A DNA stretch of 64,000 bases from positions 387,001 to 451,000 of the forward strand of contig NZ_VWOJ01000002.1 of assembly GCF_008630495.1 (NCBI RefSeq), written 5' to 3'. Below the pieces are notes generated by a model. The model was given only the letters and a program-made list of their open reading frames with translations. It was not told the DNA's origin and searched no databases. Positions within the stretch are counted from its first letter, which is position 1; each line of letters opens with the position of its first letter. Position numbers and translations under genes: made by a program. The stretch comes from Alkalicaulis satelles (GTDB lineage Bacteria > Pseudomonadota > Alphaproteobacteria > Caulobacterales > Maricaulaceae). Positions 24,189 through 36,139 of the stretch are shown one piece after another.

Positions 24189-27100
24189 GCCAGAGCGCCC
24201 TGTTCGATTCCCCCGCACCGCGGGTCTTTACGCTTCCGGCAGGCGCGCCTTTCCTGACAGCGCTGGCCGAGGGACTGCACGCTGCCTTCCCCGATCCCGA
24301 AATCCTGGCCGGCGTCACCGTGCTGGCGCCCACGCGGCGCGCGGGCCGGGCGCTGGCCGAAGCCTTCGCTGCGCTGAAAGACGGACCAGGCGCGGCGCTT
24401 CTGCCCATGATCCGGCCCATCGGGGATGTGGACGCGGACGATCCCCCGTTCGAGCCGGGAGAGCTCGCCGAAGCCGCGCCAGACGCCATCTCGCCTCTGC
24501 AGCGCCAGTTCGAGCTGGCCCGTCTGATCGGCGCGCGCGAAACCGCCGCCGGGCGGTCCATGAGCGCGGGCGGCGCGCTGTCGCTGGCCGGCGATCTGGC
24601 GCGCCTGATCGATGATCTCGCCACCCAGGAGGTCGAAGACCTCTCCGCCCTGACAGACGATATCCGCGCCGCCCTGCCCGCCCACCGCCAGGAAGCCGCG
24701 CTGTTTCTCGACATCATCCTGACAGCCTGGCCCGCCCGGCTGGCGGAGCTGGGCCTCACCGATCCCGCTCGGCGGCGCTCGCTGCTCCTGCGCGCGCTGG
24801 CCAGACGCTGGCGCGAGCATCCGCCTGAAGGCCCGGTGATCGCGGCGGGCTCCACCGGCTCGATCCCCGCGGCGGCCGATCTTCTGAGCGTGGTGGCGGG
24901 CCTGCCAAAGGGCGCGGTGGTGCTGCCCGGTCTGGATACCGGCATGGACGAGGCGGCCTGGGCCGCCGTGGACGACACTCATCCCCAGCGCGCCATGAAG
25001 GCGCTGCTGGCGCGCATGGAGCTTGATCACCGCGCCATCCCCGCCTGGCCCTGGGCGCGCCCCGGCGCCGCGGCGGCGGCGCGCGCGCGGGTGATCGCCG
25101 AGGCGCTGCGCCCGGCCGAAGCCACCGGCGACTGGCTCAACCAGGTGGACGCCATCCGCGCCGGACGCGGCGAGGACGCATTCGCCCAGGCGCTGGCCGG
25201 GCTCAGCCTGATCGAGGCGCCGGCCCCGGCCGAAGAAGCGCGCGCGGTGGCGCTGGCCTTGCGTGAAACGCTGGAAACGCCCGGCCGGCGCGCCGTGCTG
25301 GTCACGCCCGACCGGGCGCTGGCCCGCCGGGTGATCGTGGAGATGGCGCGCTTTGGCGTGGAGCTGGACGATTCCGCCGGCGCGCCTTTGTCCGACACGC
25401 CGCCGGGCGCCTTTCTCATGCGCATCCTCGACGCCGCGCGCGATCCCGGCTCGGCGCTGGCCCTCATCGCGCTCTACGCCTCGCCGCTGCTGGCGCTGGG
25501 CGAGGCGCGCGCCGCGCTGTCGCTGGACCTGATGGCGCTGGAGCGCTGGTGTTTGAGAGGACGCCGCCCCGGGCGCAGCACGGCGCAGCTGCGCGCGCAT
25601 GTGGAGACCGGCGATCTGCCTGACTGGATGGAGCCGCGCCGCGCGCGCTTTCTTGACCTGATCGACGTCACGCTGACCGCGCTTGCTCCGTTGACGGAGC
25701 TTTCGGGCGAACAGCCCTGTGCGGCGTGGGCGCAAGCGCTGGCGCGGGCGGCGGAAACGCTGGCCCGCGATGCCGAGCGGGCGGGCGCCGAGCGGGTCTG
25801 GGCGGGCGATGCGGGCGAGGCCGCCGCCGGGCTGGTGCGCGGCTTCCTGCATGAATCCGAAGCGCTGGACGCGCTGACGCTGGATGATTTCGCCGGGGCG
25901 CTGCTGGAGACCGCGCGCGCGCGCATGGTGCGGCCCCGGGCGGGCGGGCATCCGCGCCTGCAGGTGCTGGGTCCGCTGGAAGCGCGCCTGATCAGCGCCG
26001 ACCGGGTGATCCTGGCCGGGCTGAATGAAGGCGTCTGGCCGGCGGGGGCGAAGATCGATCCGTTCCTGAGCCCCGGCATGCGCGCGCGCGCCGGGCTGGG
26101 CGCGCCCGAGCAGCGCTTTGGCCTGGCCGCCCACGACTTCGCCCAGCTGGCCTGCCTGCCTGAGGTGATCCTGACGCGCTCCACCAAGGTGGACGGCGCC
26201 CCCACCGTGGCTTCACGCTGGCTGTGGCGGCTGCAAACCCTGGCGCGCGGGGCGCTGGGGGCGGACGCTGATGCGGCGCTTCATCCGGATACAGACTATC
26301 TGGCGCTGGCGCGCGCCCTGGACCACCCGGCGCAGCGCACATCGGTGCGCGCGCCCGCGCCCCGGCCCGCCGTGGAGCACCGCCCCAGAGCCCTGCCGGT
26401 GACCGCCATCGAGACCTGGGTGCGCGACCCTTACGCCATTTTCGCACGCCATATCCTGAAGCTGCGCACGCTGGACGCGCCCGACCAGCCCGCCGGTCCG
26501 GCCGAGCGCGGATCGGCCTATCACCGCGCCTTCGAGCGCTGGGTAAAGGGGTTGGGGACCGCCAGCGAATTGCCCCGCGACGCCCATGACCGGCTGGTGA
26601 GCGAGGGGCGCGCCGCGCTGCTGGAAGCGGGCATGCCTGAAGACCTTCTGGGTCTGGAGCTTGCCCGGTTTGAGCGCGCCGCGCGCTTTGTGGTGAGCTG
26701 GGAGGAAGAGCGCCGCCGGGCGGGATTCCTGCCCGAAATCATTGAGAAAAAAGGCAAGCTGACCCTGCACGATGCGCCCGGCGGGCCGTTCGAGATTACC
26801 GCGCGCGCCGACCGGATCGACATGCGCCCGGACGGGGCGCTGGATATTATCGACTACAAGACCGGCCGCGCGCCCAGCGCCAATGAAGCCTACGCCTTCT
26901 TCGCGCCCCAGCTGGCGCTGACCGCCCTGATCGCCGCCGAGGGCGGGTTCGAGGATTGTCCGCGCCACGAGCCGGGCGATCTGATCTATCTCAAGGCCGG
27001 GGGCGGCAAGACGCCTGGCGAGGCCGCCTCCATCATCACCAGCCCCGGCTCGGACGAGGCCGCCGACAAGATGCACGAAGCGCGTGAGGACCTGATTGAC

Positions 27101-27244
27101 TGGATCACGCGCTTTGATGATCCGGATACGGAGTATCTCAGCCAGCCGCGGCGTAAATGGACCAATACCTACGGCGATTATGACCATCTCGCCCGCCGCA
27201 AGGAGTGGGCGAGCGCGCCCGGCGAGGGCGGAGGCGAGGATTGA
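24185..27244 (+). CDS. addB: Double-strand break repair protein AddB (alphaproteobacterial type)
   Basis: A 1,019-residue subunit of the AddAB helicase-nuclease. The N-terminal inactivated helicase part shows VTVLAPTRRAGRALAEAFAAL without a Walker A, as usual in alphaproteobacterial AddB. DRVILAGLNEGVWPAG and a C-terminal PD-(D/E)xK nuclease (GSAYHRAFERW, ARADRIDMRPDGALDIIDYKTG) are present. No four-cysteine iron-sulfur motif is evident, in line with the class-specific form. Start ATG overlaps murU by 4 bp; the stop overlaps the addA start by one base (TGATG), so the two subunits are made together. Confidence 0.95.
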   Translation: MSQSALFDSPAPRVFTLPAGAPFLTALAEGLHAAFPDPEILAGVTVLAPTRRAGRALAEAFAALKDGPGAALLPMIRPIGDVDADDPPFEPGELAEAAPDAISPLQRQFELARLIGARETAAGRSMSAGGALSLAGDLARLIDDLATQEVEDLSALTDDIRAALPAHRQEAALFLDIILTAWPARLAELGLTDPARRRSLLLRALARRWREHPPEGPVIAAGSTGSIPAAADLLSVVAGLPKGAVVLPGLDTGMDEAAWAAVDDTHPQRAMKALLARMELDHRAIPAWPWARPGAAAAARARVIAEALRPAEATGDWLNQVDAIRAGRGEDAFAQALAGLSLIEAPAPAEEARAVALALRETLETPGRRAVLVTPDRALARRVIVEMARFGVELDDSAGAPLSDTPPGAFLMRILDAARDPGSALALIALYASPLLALGEARAALSLDLMALERWCLRGRRPGRSTAQLRAHVETGDLPDWMEPRRARFLDLIDVTLTALAPLTELSGEQPCAAWAQALARAAETLARDAERAGAERVWAGDAGEAAAGLVRGFLHESEALDALTLDDFAGALLETARARMVRPRAGGHPRLQVLGPLEARLISADRVILAGLNEGVWPAGAKIDPFLSPGMRARAGLGAPEQRFGLAAHDFAQLACLPEVILTRSTKVDGAPTVASRWLWRLQTLARGALGADADAALHPDTDYLALARALDHPAQRTSVRAPAPRPAVEHRPRALPVTAIETWVRDPYAIFARHILKLRTLDAPDQPAGPAERGSAYHRAFERWVKGLGTASELPRDAHDRLVSEGRAALLEAGMPEDLLGLELARFERAARFVVSWEEERRRAGFLPEIIEKKGKLTLHDAPGGPFEITARADRIDMRPDGALDIIDYKTGRAPSANEAYAFFAPQLALTALIAAEGGFEDCPRHEPGDLIYLKAGGGKTPGEAASIITSPGSDEAADKMHEAREDLIDWITRFDDPDTEYLSQPRRKWTNTYGDYDHLARRKEWASAPGEGGGED

Positions 27245-30200
27245 TGAGCGCGCCCGGTTTTGATCCCGCCGTCGTCGAGGCCGCCAGCGCCGCCCAGCGC
27301 GCCGCCGCCGATCCGCGTGCGAGCGTGTTCGTGGAGGCCAATGCCGGATCGGGCAAGACGCGGGTGCTGGTGGACCGGGTAGCGCGCCTCTTGCTGGCCG
27401 GCGCCGCGCCCGAGCGCATTTTGTGCGTCACCTTCACCAAGGCCGCCGCCGGGGAGATGCAGTCGCGCCTGTTCCGCAAGCTGGGCGCCTGGTCGGTGCT
27501 GCCCGATGAGCAGCTGCGCGAGGAAATGGCCGCACTCACCGGAGGGGACGGCGCCCCGCAGGACATCGCCGCGGCCCGGCGCCTGTTCGCGCGCGCGCTG
27601 GAGACCCCCGGCGGGCTGAAAATCCAGACCCTGCATGCGTTCTGCGAGAGTCTGTTGCGCCGCTTTCCCCTGGAGGCGGGGCTGGCGCCGGGCTTTGAGG
27701 TGCAGGAGAACGCCAGCGCGCTGGCCGCCGAGGCCGTCGAGGCGGTGTATGGCGAAGCGGCGCGCGATCCTTCCGGCCCCATGGCGCAGGCCATCGCCCA
27801 GGCGCTGGATGCGGGCGGCGCAGAAGGCCCTGCAAACATAGCCGCCTTCGCCCTGGCGCGCCGCCATGAGCTGGGCGCCGCGCTTGAAGCCGCCGGATCG
27901 CCTGAGGCGCTGATGGACCGGGCGAGCGCTGCGCTGAAAGTTCATCCTGATACGGATGAAGCAAGCGCGCTGGAGGCCGCCTGGGACGAAACGCCGGTGG
28001 AGGATCTCGAAGCCGCCCTGTCCGCCCTGCAGTCGGGCAGCAGCGTCACCGAGGCCAAGAGCACGGCGGCGCTGGCCGAAGTGCTCGATGCGGCCACCCG
28101 CTCGGGCGAGGAGGCGATCAACGCCTATCTGGACTGGGTGCTGACCAAGGCGGGAAGCTTCAAGGCGCCCAAAAGCCTTTATGGCAAGGCGCTGGGCGAG
28201 CGCTACCGCATCCTGACCACGCTTTATGGCGAGGACGGCAATGAGCGCCACCGCATCAATGACGAGGTGCTGCCCGCCATCGCCGCGGCCCGCGCCAACG
28301 CCGCCACCCGCGCCGCCCTGCGCATCGCGCTGGCGGTGATCGCGCAGTACGAGGCGCGGCTGAAACGCCTGCGCAAGGTGGATTTTGCTGATCTGGTGGT
28401 GCGCGCGCGGGCGCTTCTGACACAATCCGAGCTGGGCGCCTGGGTGCGCTACAAGCTCGATGCGGGGCTTGATCACGTGCTGGTGGACGAGGCCCAGGAC
28501 ACCGCGCCGGACCAGTGGGCGGTGGTCAATGCGCTCACCGAGGAGTTTTTCTCCGGCGCCGGCGCGCGCACTGACGGCGGGCTGCGTACGGTGTTCTGCG
28601 TGGGCGACGAGAAGCAGTCCATCTATTCCTTCCAGAAGGCCGATCCACGCCTGTTCCTGGCCCAGCGCGCTCAATTGCAGGCCTTGTCCGAAGGCGCCGG
28701 GCTGGACTTTGCGAGCCCGGCCCTGGACGCCTCCTTCCGCTCCGCGCCGGAAGTGCTTGCCGCCGTGGACGCCGCCTTCGCCGCCGAAGCCGCAGCGCTG
28801 GGCGCGCCGGAGCTGAAGGACGCGGCGAGCCTTCTGGAGCGCAAGCTCCTGATGACCGATCCGGAGACGGAGACCGAGCGCGACGCGCTGGCCTTCCACC
28901 GCTATGCGCCCCACCGCGCCGCGCGTCAGGGCATGCCGGGATGCGTGGAGATCTGGCCCGCCATTCCCCGTCCGGAAAGCCCGGCTGAAGACGTGATCGA
29001 GGAGTACGGTCCGCTGGATGCCGAAACCGACGCCTCGGCGCGCAACCAGCTGGCCGAAGCCGTCGCTGGCGAAATCGCGGCCCTCATCGCGCGTGGCGAT
29101 GCGGTGTGGGAAGAGGGCCGGCCCTGGCGCCAGCGCCCGGCCGGGGCGGGTGATGTTCTGGTGCTGGTGCGCCGGCGCGATGGCTTGTTCGAGGAGATTA
29201 TCCGTAGGCTGAAGATGAAGAACGTGCCGGTGGCCGGCGCCGACCGCATGACCCTGCCCGACCAGCTGGTGGTGGAGGATTTGCTGTCGCTGGCGCGCTT
29301 TCTGCTTCTGCCCGAGGACGATCTGGCGCTGGCCGAAATCCTCAAAAGCCCGCTCTTCCACCCGGTCTCCAGCCCCGAGCCCCTGATTGATGACGACGCG
29401 CTCTACGCCCTGTCCCGGCGCCCGGGCCGCGGCCTTTGGGAGAAGCTGCGCCATAGCGATGATCCGCGTTTCGCCGAAGCGCGCGCGGCGCTGGACTCTT
29501 TACGCGCCCAGGTGGAGACGCGCGCGCCCTACGCCCTGTTCGCCGGCTTCCTGACCGGCGCCTCGGCCACCGGCGAAAGCCGGCTGGCGCGGATTTACGC
29601 CCGGCTGGGCGAGGAGGCGCGCGATCCGGTGGAGGAGTTTCTCTCGCGTGCGCTGGCCCATGAGCGCGAGGGCGCGCCCTCGCTGGCGCGCTTCGCAGCG
29701 GCCATGGCCGCTGACAGCGGCGAGATCAAGCGCGAGATGGAGGCCGGGCGCGGCGAGGTGCGGGTGATGACCGTGCACGGCGCGAAGGGGCTGGAAGCCC
29801 CAATCGTCTTCCTGCCCGACACCACCTCCCTGCCCAAACCGCCCAAGGGCGGGCTCCATGCCCACGCCCACGCCGGGCTGATCTGGGCGCCGGACAGTTC
29901 AGCCGTGCCGCCGCTGGTGCAGTCCATGAAGGAACGCGCCGAGCTGGATCAGGACGGGGAGTATAACCGCCTGCTCTATGTGGCGCTGACGCGTGCGCGC
30001 GACCGGCTGGTGGTGTGCGGCTACCGCCAGGGCCATGGCGAGGGGCGCGTGGCCGAGGGCAGCTGGCATGACCGGTGCTCGCGCAGCTGGCGCGGCGAAG
30101 GCTGGCGCGAATGCGCCACACCGCTGGACGCGCTGGCCGCACGCTATGGCTGGGAGCCTGAAGCCGGGCTGCGCCTGGGCGAGGCGCCCGCTGCTCTGGG

Positions 30201-30894
30201 CCGGGCCGAGGCGTTGCAGACCGCCCTTGCCGAACCGGGGTGGATGCGCGCACCCGCCCCGGCGGAACCCGCCGCGCCGCGCGCCGCAGCGCCCTCGCGC
30301 CTGCTGGACGACGAGGCGGGCGGGTTCGAGCCGGTCTCGCTCTCGCCCCTGGCCGAGGGCGCGGAAACCCGCTTCCGGCGCGGCTCGCTGATCCACAAGC
30401 TGTTGCAGACCCTGCCCGATCTGCCGCCTGAGCGCCGCGCCGCTTCGGGCGAACGCTATCTCGCCGCCCAGCGCGATCTGACCGGCGCCCAGCGCACAGA
30501 GATCATCACCGAAACCCTGCGCGTGCTGGACGATCCGCAATTTGCAGCCCTGTTCGCGCCGGGCTCGCGCGCCGAAGTATCGGTGTCGGGCCGCGCGCCG
30601 GGCCTTCCCGGTGATGTAATCATTCACGGCCAGATCGACCGGCTGGTGGTCACAGATCACGATGTGATGATCGTCGATTACAAGACCAACCGACCGCCGC
30701 CGGAAACCGCCGATCAGGTGGCCGGCGCCTATGTGGCCCAGATGGCCGCCTATCGCGCGGTGCTGCAGGGGCTTTACCCTGGCAAGACCGTGCGCTGCGC
30801 CCTGTTATGGACCGACGGGCCGCGCCTGATGGAGCTGGAGCCAGGGCAGCTGGACGCCATGCTGGCGCGGCTGGCGGGCAGGGCGCGCGCTTGA
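27244..30894 (+). CDS. addA: Double-strand break repair helicase AddA
   Basis: A 1,216-residue UvrD-family helicase and nuclease. Walker A ANAGSGKTRVLVDR, motif II VLVDEAQDTAPDQW, GDEKQSIYSFQKADP, VRVMTVHGAKGLEAPIVFLPD and the late motif NRLLYVALTRARDRLVV are intact; the C-terminal nuclease centre is MIVDYKTNRPP. With AddB it resects double-strand ends before RecA loading. The ATG at 27244 follows the addB stop with a one-base overlap. trxA follows after about 90 bp, as in many alphaproteobacteria. Confidence 0.96.
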   Translation: MSAPGFDPAVVEAASAAQRAAADPRASVFVEANAGSGKTRVLVDRVARLLLAGAAPERILCVTFTKAAAGEMQSRLFRKLGAWSVLPDEQLREEMAALTGGDGAPQDIAAARRLFARALETPGGLKIQTLHAFCESLLRRFPLEAGLAPGFEVQENASALAAEAVEAVYGEAARDPSGPMAQAIAQALDAGGAEGPANIAAFALARRHELGAALEAAGSPEALMDRASAALKVHPDTDEASALEAAWDETPVEDLEAALSALQSGSSVTEAKSTAALAEVLDAATRSGEEAINAYLDWVLTKAGSFKAPKSLYGKALGERYRILTTLYGEDGNERHRINDEVLPAIAAARANAATRAALRIALAVIAQYEARLKRLRKVDFADLVVRARALLTQSELGAWVRYKLDAGLDHVLVDEAQDTAPDQWAVVNALTEEFFSGAGARTDGGLRTVFCVGDEKQSIYSFQKADPRLFLAQRAQLQALSEGAGLDFASPALDASFRSAPEVLAAVDAAFAAEAAALGAPELKDAASLLERKLLMTDPETETERDALAFHRYAPHRAARQGMPGCVEIWPAIPRPESPAEDVIEEYGPLDAETDASARNQLAEAVAGEIAALIARGDAVWEEGRPWRQRPAGAGDVLVLVRRRDGLFEEIIRRLKMKNVPVAGADRMTLPDQLVVEDLLSLARFLLLPEDDLALAEILKSPLFHPVSSPEPLIDDDALYALSRRPGRGLWEKLRHSDDPRFAEARAALDSLRAQVETRAPYALFAGFLTGASATGESRLARIYARLGEEARDPVEEFLSRALAHEREGAPSLARFAAAMAADSGEIKREMEAGRGEVRVMTVHGAKGLEAPIVFLPDTTSLPKPPKGGLHAHAHAGLIWAPDSSAVPPLVQSMKERAELDQDGEYNRLLYVALTRARDRLVVCGYRQGHGEGRVAEGSWHDRCSRSWRGEGWRECATPLDALAARYGWEPEAGLRLGEAPAALGRAEALQTALAEPGWMRAPAPAEPAAPRAAAPSRLLDDEAGGFEPVSLSPLAEGAETRFRRGSLIHKLLQTLPDLPPERRAASGERYLAAQRDLTGAQRTEIITETLRVLDDPQFAALFAPGSRAEVSVSGRAPGLPGDVIIHGQIDRLVVTDHDVMIVDYKTNRPPPETADQVAGAYVAQMAAYRAVLQGLYPGKTVRCALLWTDGPRLMELEPGQLDAMLARLAGRARA

Positions 30895-30986
30895 CCGCGG
30901 GGGCGCGCTTTCCTACCTCTGCCGCCATGCCGACCGTCCCGGCCTCATCCGGGCGGCCCCGATAACCCATGAAGGAGCGACCCGCG

Positions 30987-31307
30987 ATGGCGACCAAGAC
31001 GGTGACCGACGATTCCTTTGACGCCGACGTGCTCAAGGCTGACGGCCCGGTGCTGGTGGATTTCTGGGCCGAATGGTGCGGCCCCTGCCGCCAGATCGCC
31101 CCGGCGCTGGAGGAAATCTCCAACGACATGGCCGGCAAGCTGACCGTGGCCAAGATCAATATCGACGAGAACCCGATGGCGCCCTCCAAATATGGGGTGC
31201 GCGGCATCCCCACCATGATCCTGTTCAAGGACGGCGCCCCGGCGGCCACCAAGGTCGGCGCCCTGCCCAAGACCAAGCTCGTGGAATGGGTCGAAAGCAC
31301 GCTGTAA
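30987..31307 (+). CDS. trxA: Thioredoxin
   Basis: A 106-residue classical thioredoxin with the redox motif WCGPC (C31, C34) in [16 protein letters not shown], the cis-proline segment GIPTMILFK, and a C-terminal GALPKTKL. It is the general cytosolic disulfide reductant. An AAGGAG ribosome site lies about nine bases before the chosen ATG at 30987; an ATG at 30969 overlaps that site and is unlikely. A composite palindromic repeat follows the gene and may end the addBA-trxA transcript. Confidence 0.97.
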   Translation: MATKTVTDDSFDADVLKADGPVLVDFWAEWCGPCRQIAPALEEISNDMAGKLTVAKINIDENPMAPSKYGVRGIPTMILFKDGAPAATKVGALPKTKLVEWVESTL

Positions 31308-31350
31308 GGGCGCGGCTTTCCGACAGAACGCCGCCTGCTGTCCGGGCGCC

Positions 31351-31391
31351 CTGGAGCGTTTGACCTGACTACGTCAGGCCGCACGCTCCAG
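31351..31391. repeat. Palindromic element 1 of a composite extragenic repeat
   Basis: CTGGAGCGT (31351-31359) pairs with ACGCTCCAG (31383-31391), enclosing a nested hairpin CCTGAC-TAC-GTCAGG (31364-31378). It lies 44 bp after trxA and is the first of two adjacent palindromes sharing the GGAGCG end. It may act as a bidirectional terminator or a mobile extragenic palindrome. Confidence 0.65.
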
Positions 31392-31402
31392 GTCTCTGAT
31401 CT

Positions 31403-31452
31403 GGAGCGCAATTTATCCGAAAACCGGTTCCCACTTTTGCCGATTGCGCTCC
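31403..31452. repeat. RIME-like palindromic element 2
   Basis: GGAGCGCAAT (31403-31412) pairs perfectly with ATTGCGCTCC (31443-31452); the core contains CCGAAAACCGGTTCCCAC. This core-and-ends arrangement resembles the dispersed palindromes (RIME/REP type) known from rhizobia and other alphaproteobacteria. Its right end overlaps the stop codon of the convergent thioesterase gene by one base. Confidence 0.7.
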
Positions 31453-31889
31453 TACCCCGCCTGCACCATCAACCCCTCCAGCGCCGCGCGCTGGGCGGGG
31501 GGGATGGGCATGGCGCCTGTGCCATCAGTGACCACCAGCACGGTCTCGCACGTGCCCACGCACTGCGCCTTCTGGAACAGGGCGAGGGCTATGGTGTAGC
31601 TGGACCGCCCGATATGGCTGATGCCGGCGGCCACCTCGATATCGCCAGGATAGAAGGCCTCGGCCAGATAGGCGATATGCACGTCCGCGATCAGCATGCG
31701 CAGCCCGCTCTCATGGCGCATCTCCTGGGGGAAGGCGGCGCGGTTGAGATGGGCGCGGCCCTCCTCGTAGAACGAGCCCAGCGCCACATTGTTGAGATGG
31801 CCCAGCGTATCGAGATCGCGAAAACGGGTGGGCACAATGACGCTGAGCGGATAGCTGGCGCGAATCAGGCGGTGGGGATCAGGCTTCAT
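31452..31889 (-). CDS. Acyl-CoA thioesterase, 4HBT hotdog family
   Basis: A 145-residue hotdog-fold protein. The N-terminal motif PTRFRDLDTLGHLNNVALGSFYEEGRAHL matches the 4-hydroxybenzoyl-CoA thioesterase/YbgC-type active site (D-x-D-x-x-G-H-x-N). ADVHIAYLAEAFYPGDIEVAAGISHIGRSSYTI continues the fold. It probably hydrolyses an acyl- or aryl-CoA; the substrate is unknown. The ATG at 31889 is chosen at the beginning of the conserved region. The divergent neighbour is a carboxylesterase. Confidence 0.88.
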   Translation of the reverse strand: MKPDPHRLIRASYPLSVIVPTRFRDLDTLGHLNNVALGSFYEEGRAHLNRAAFPQEMRHESGLRMLIADVHIAYLAEAFYPGDIEVAAGISHIGRSSYTIALALFQKAQCVGTCETVLVVTDGTGAMPIPPAQRAALEGLMVQAG

Positions 31890-32032
31890 AAGATGCGGTC
31901 CGGCTGGAAATGACAGGGCGGGACACGCCTTATGCCGCTCTTGCGTCTGGCCTCCAAGCTTTGCTTGCCGCGCCCGCTCACGGCGCCATACTCCCCTCAA
32001 CGCCATCAAGGGCCTTTTCGGGGGTATCTGTC

Positions 32033-33745
32033 ATGATCCGCATCGCCATCGCGCTCGCCTGCGCCGTCAGCCTGGCCGCTTGCGGCGAGCGCGCCGAAAT
32101 CCCCGCCGCCGATCCGGACACGGCGCGGGACACCGCCCACGGCGCCGTCACCGGCTTCACCCGGTCAGACCAGGGCGTGCATGTCTGGCGCGGCGTGCCA
32201 TTCGCCGCCGCCCCGGTAGGCGATCTGCGCTGGCGTGCGCCGCGCCCGGCGCCAGACTGGGACGGCGTGCGCGAGACGCTGCACCACCCCGAACCCTGCA
32301 TCCAGATCGCCAACGCCCTGTCGGCGGAGGCCAGCGGGACGCGGGCGGGCGATCTGGTGGGCTCTGAAGACTGCCTCTATCTCAATATCTACGCCCCCGC
32401 CGGGGCCGGGCCGGACAATGGCGGGCGGCCGGTTATGGTGTGGATTCATGGCGGGGCGAATGTATGGGGCCATGCCAGCCAGTATGATGGCGGCCAGCTG
32501 GCCGCCGATCAGGACGTGGTGGTGGTCGTCGTCCAGTACCGGCTGGGGCTGATGGGCTTTTTCGCCCACCCCGCCCTGATGGCCGATGCGCAAACGCCCG
32601 ACGACGCGGCGGGCAATTTCGCCCTGCTGGACCTGATCGCGGCGCTGGACTGGGTGCAGGCCAATATCAATGCGTTTGGCGGCGATGCGGGCCGGGTGAC
32701 GATTTTCGGTGAAAGCGCGGGCGGCCATAACGTGGCCGGCCTGATGGCCGCGCCCCAGGCCGCCGGCCTGTTCCACCGCGCCATCATCCAGTCAGGCAGT
32801 TTTGATTCGGTTCCGCTTGAAGAGGCCCAGGCCGGCGGGCGCAACACCGCGCTGGAAGTGGGCACGCGCATCACCGGCGGCGAGGCGGGCGCCGATGCGC
32901 TGCGCCTGGCGCCGCTGGGCGATGTCTACGCCACATTCGCCGGGGATGCGGACCTGCGCGACCTGCCGCGCATGATCGCCGACGGCGTCACCCTGCCGCG
33001 CGACGGGCTGGCCAGCGCCTTCACCCGGCTTGACGGCTTCAACGCCGTGCCCCTGATCACCGGCGTCACGCGTGACGAGATGAAGCTGTTCAACGCCTTC
33101 AACGACACCCTCACCCGGCGCCGGCTGGGCTTTCTGGTGAGTCCGCGCGACCCCGATTTCTATGAGGCCATCAATGAATACCAGTCGCGGGTCTGGCGCG
33201 TGCGCGCGGTGGATGACGCGGCGGCGAAATTGCGCGCGGCCGGCCATGACGCCGTGTGGGGCTACCGGTTTGACTGGGACGAGGCGGGCTCGTTCCTGAC
33301 CATGGATCTGTCGCGCGTGCTGGGCGCCGCCCACGCCATGGAGATTCCCTTCGTGTTCAACCATTTCGATCTTTTCGGCCGGTTGGACCGGGTGATCTTC
33401 AACCGCAGCAACCGGGCCGGGCGCCAGGCGCTGGCCACGTCCATGGGCGCATACTGGGCCGCGTTCGCGCGTGACGGCGATCCGGGCGATGCGGGCGGGA
33501 TCACCTGGCCGGCCCTGTCGGGCGAGGACGGCCCGCTCATGCGCTTTGACAGCCCCGCCAGCGGCGGGCCGGAACTGATGCGCGGGGCGGACTCCATCGC
33601 GCGCATCACCGCCGATATCGCCGCCGATCCGCGCCTCGACGCCGCCCAGCGCTGCCAGATCGCCCGCGCCATCGGGTCCTGGGTGGAGGAGGCGGGCGCC
33701 GATGTGGGCGCGGCGCTGGACTGCCCCGCGCCGGTTCAGGGTTAG
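32033..33745 (+). CDS. Type-B carboxylesterase lipoprotein
   Basis: A 570-residue alpha/beta hydrolase of the carboxylesterase/cholinesterase family. A lipoprotein signal peptide ends at AVSLAAC (C17), so it is anchored in the envelope. Family features: GVPFAAAPVGDLRWRAPRP, SEDCLYLNIYAP, PVMVWIHGGANVWG (oxyanion hole) and the nucleophile elbow FGESAGG; the catalytic His is probably in GAAHAMEIPFVFNH. It hydrolyses carboxyl esters; the natural substrate is unknown. Start ATG at 32033 begins the signal peptide. It is an isolated gene, convergent with maeB. Confidence 0.92.
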   Translation: MIRIAIALACAVSLAACGERAEIPAADPDTARDTAHGAVTGFTRSDQGVHVWRGVPFAAAPVGDLRWRAPRPAPDWDGVRETLHHPEPCIQIANALSAEASGTRAGDLVGSEDCLYLNIYAPAGAGPDNGGRPVMVWIHGGANVWGHASQYDGGQLAADQDVVVVVVQYRLGLMGFFAHPALMADAQTPDDAAGNFALLDLIAALDWVQANINAFGGDAGRVTIFGESAGGHNVAGLMAAPQAAGLFHRAIIQSGSFDSVPLEEAQAGGRNTALEVGTRITGGEAGADALRLAPLGDVYATFAGDADLRDLPRMIADGVTLPRDGLASAFTRLDGFNAVPLITGVTRDEMKLFNAFNDTLTRRRLGFLVSPRDPDFYEAINEYQSRVWRVRAVDDAAAKLRAAGHDAVWGYRFDWDEAGSFLTMDLSRVLGAAHAMEIPFVFNHFDLFGRLDRVIFNRSNRAGRQALATSMGAYWAAFARDGDPGDAGGITWPALSGEDGPLMRFDSPASGGPELMRGADSIARITADIAADPRLDAAQRCQIARAIGSWVEEAGADVGAALDCPAPVQG

Positions 33746-33768
33746 GATTCAGGGCTGGACGCGCCGGG

Positions 33769-36060
<2,292 letters not shown>

Positions 36061-36139
36061 GGCAGGGCGTCCTGAAGCTCAAGCAAAAGGCGGGGCCTGC
36101 AGCCTAACCGCTTCGCGCGGCGCGGCAAACTGACTGCGC

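Noticed and set aside
24086-26134. Long minus-strand reading frame opposite addB
   Set aside because: It is a shadow: very high GC leaves few stops; residue composition is Arg/Gly/His rich and the plus-strand AddB motifs are clear.
27178-29454. 758-codon minus-strand frame opposite addA
   Set aside because: Antisense shadow of a well-supported gene; no recognisable domain.
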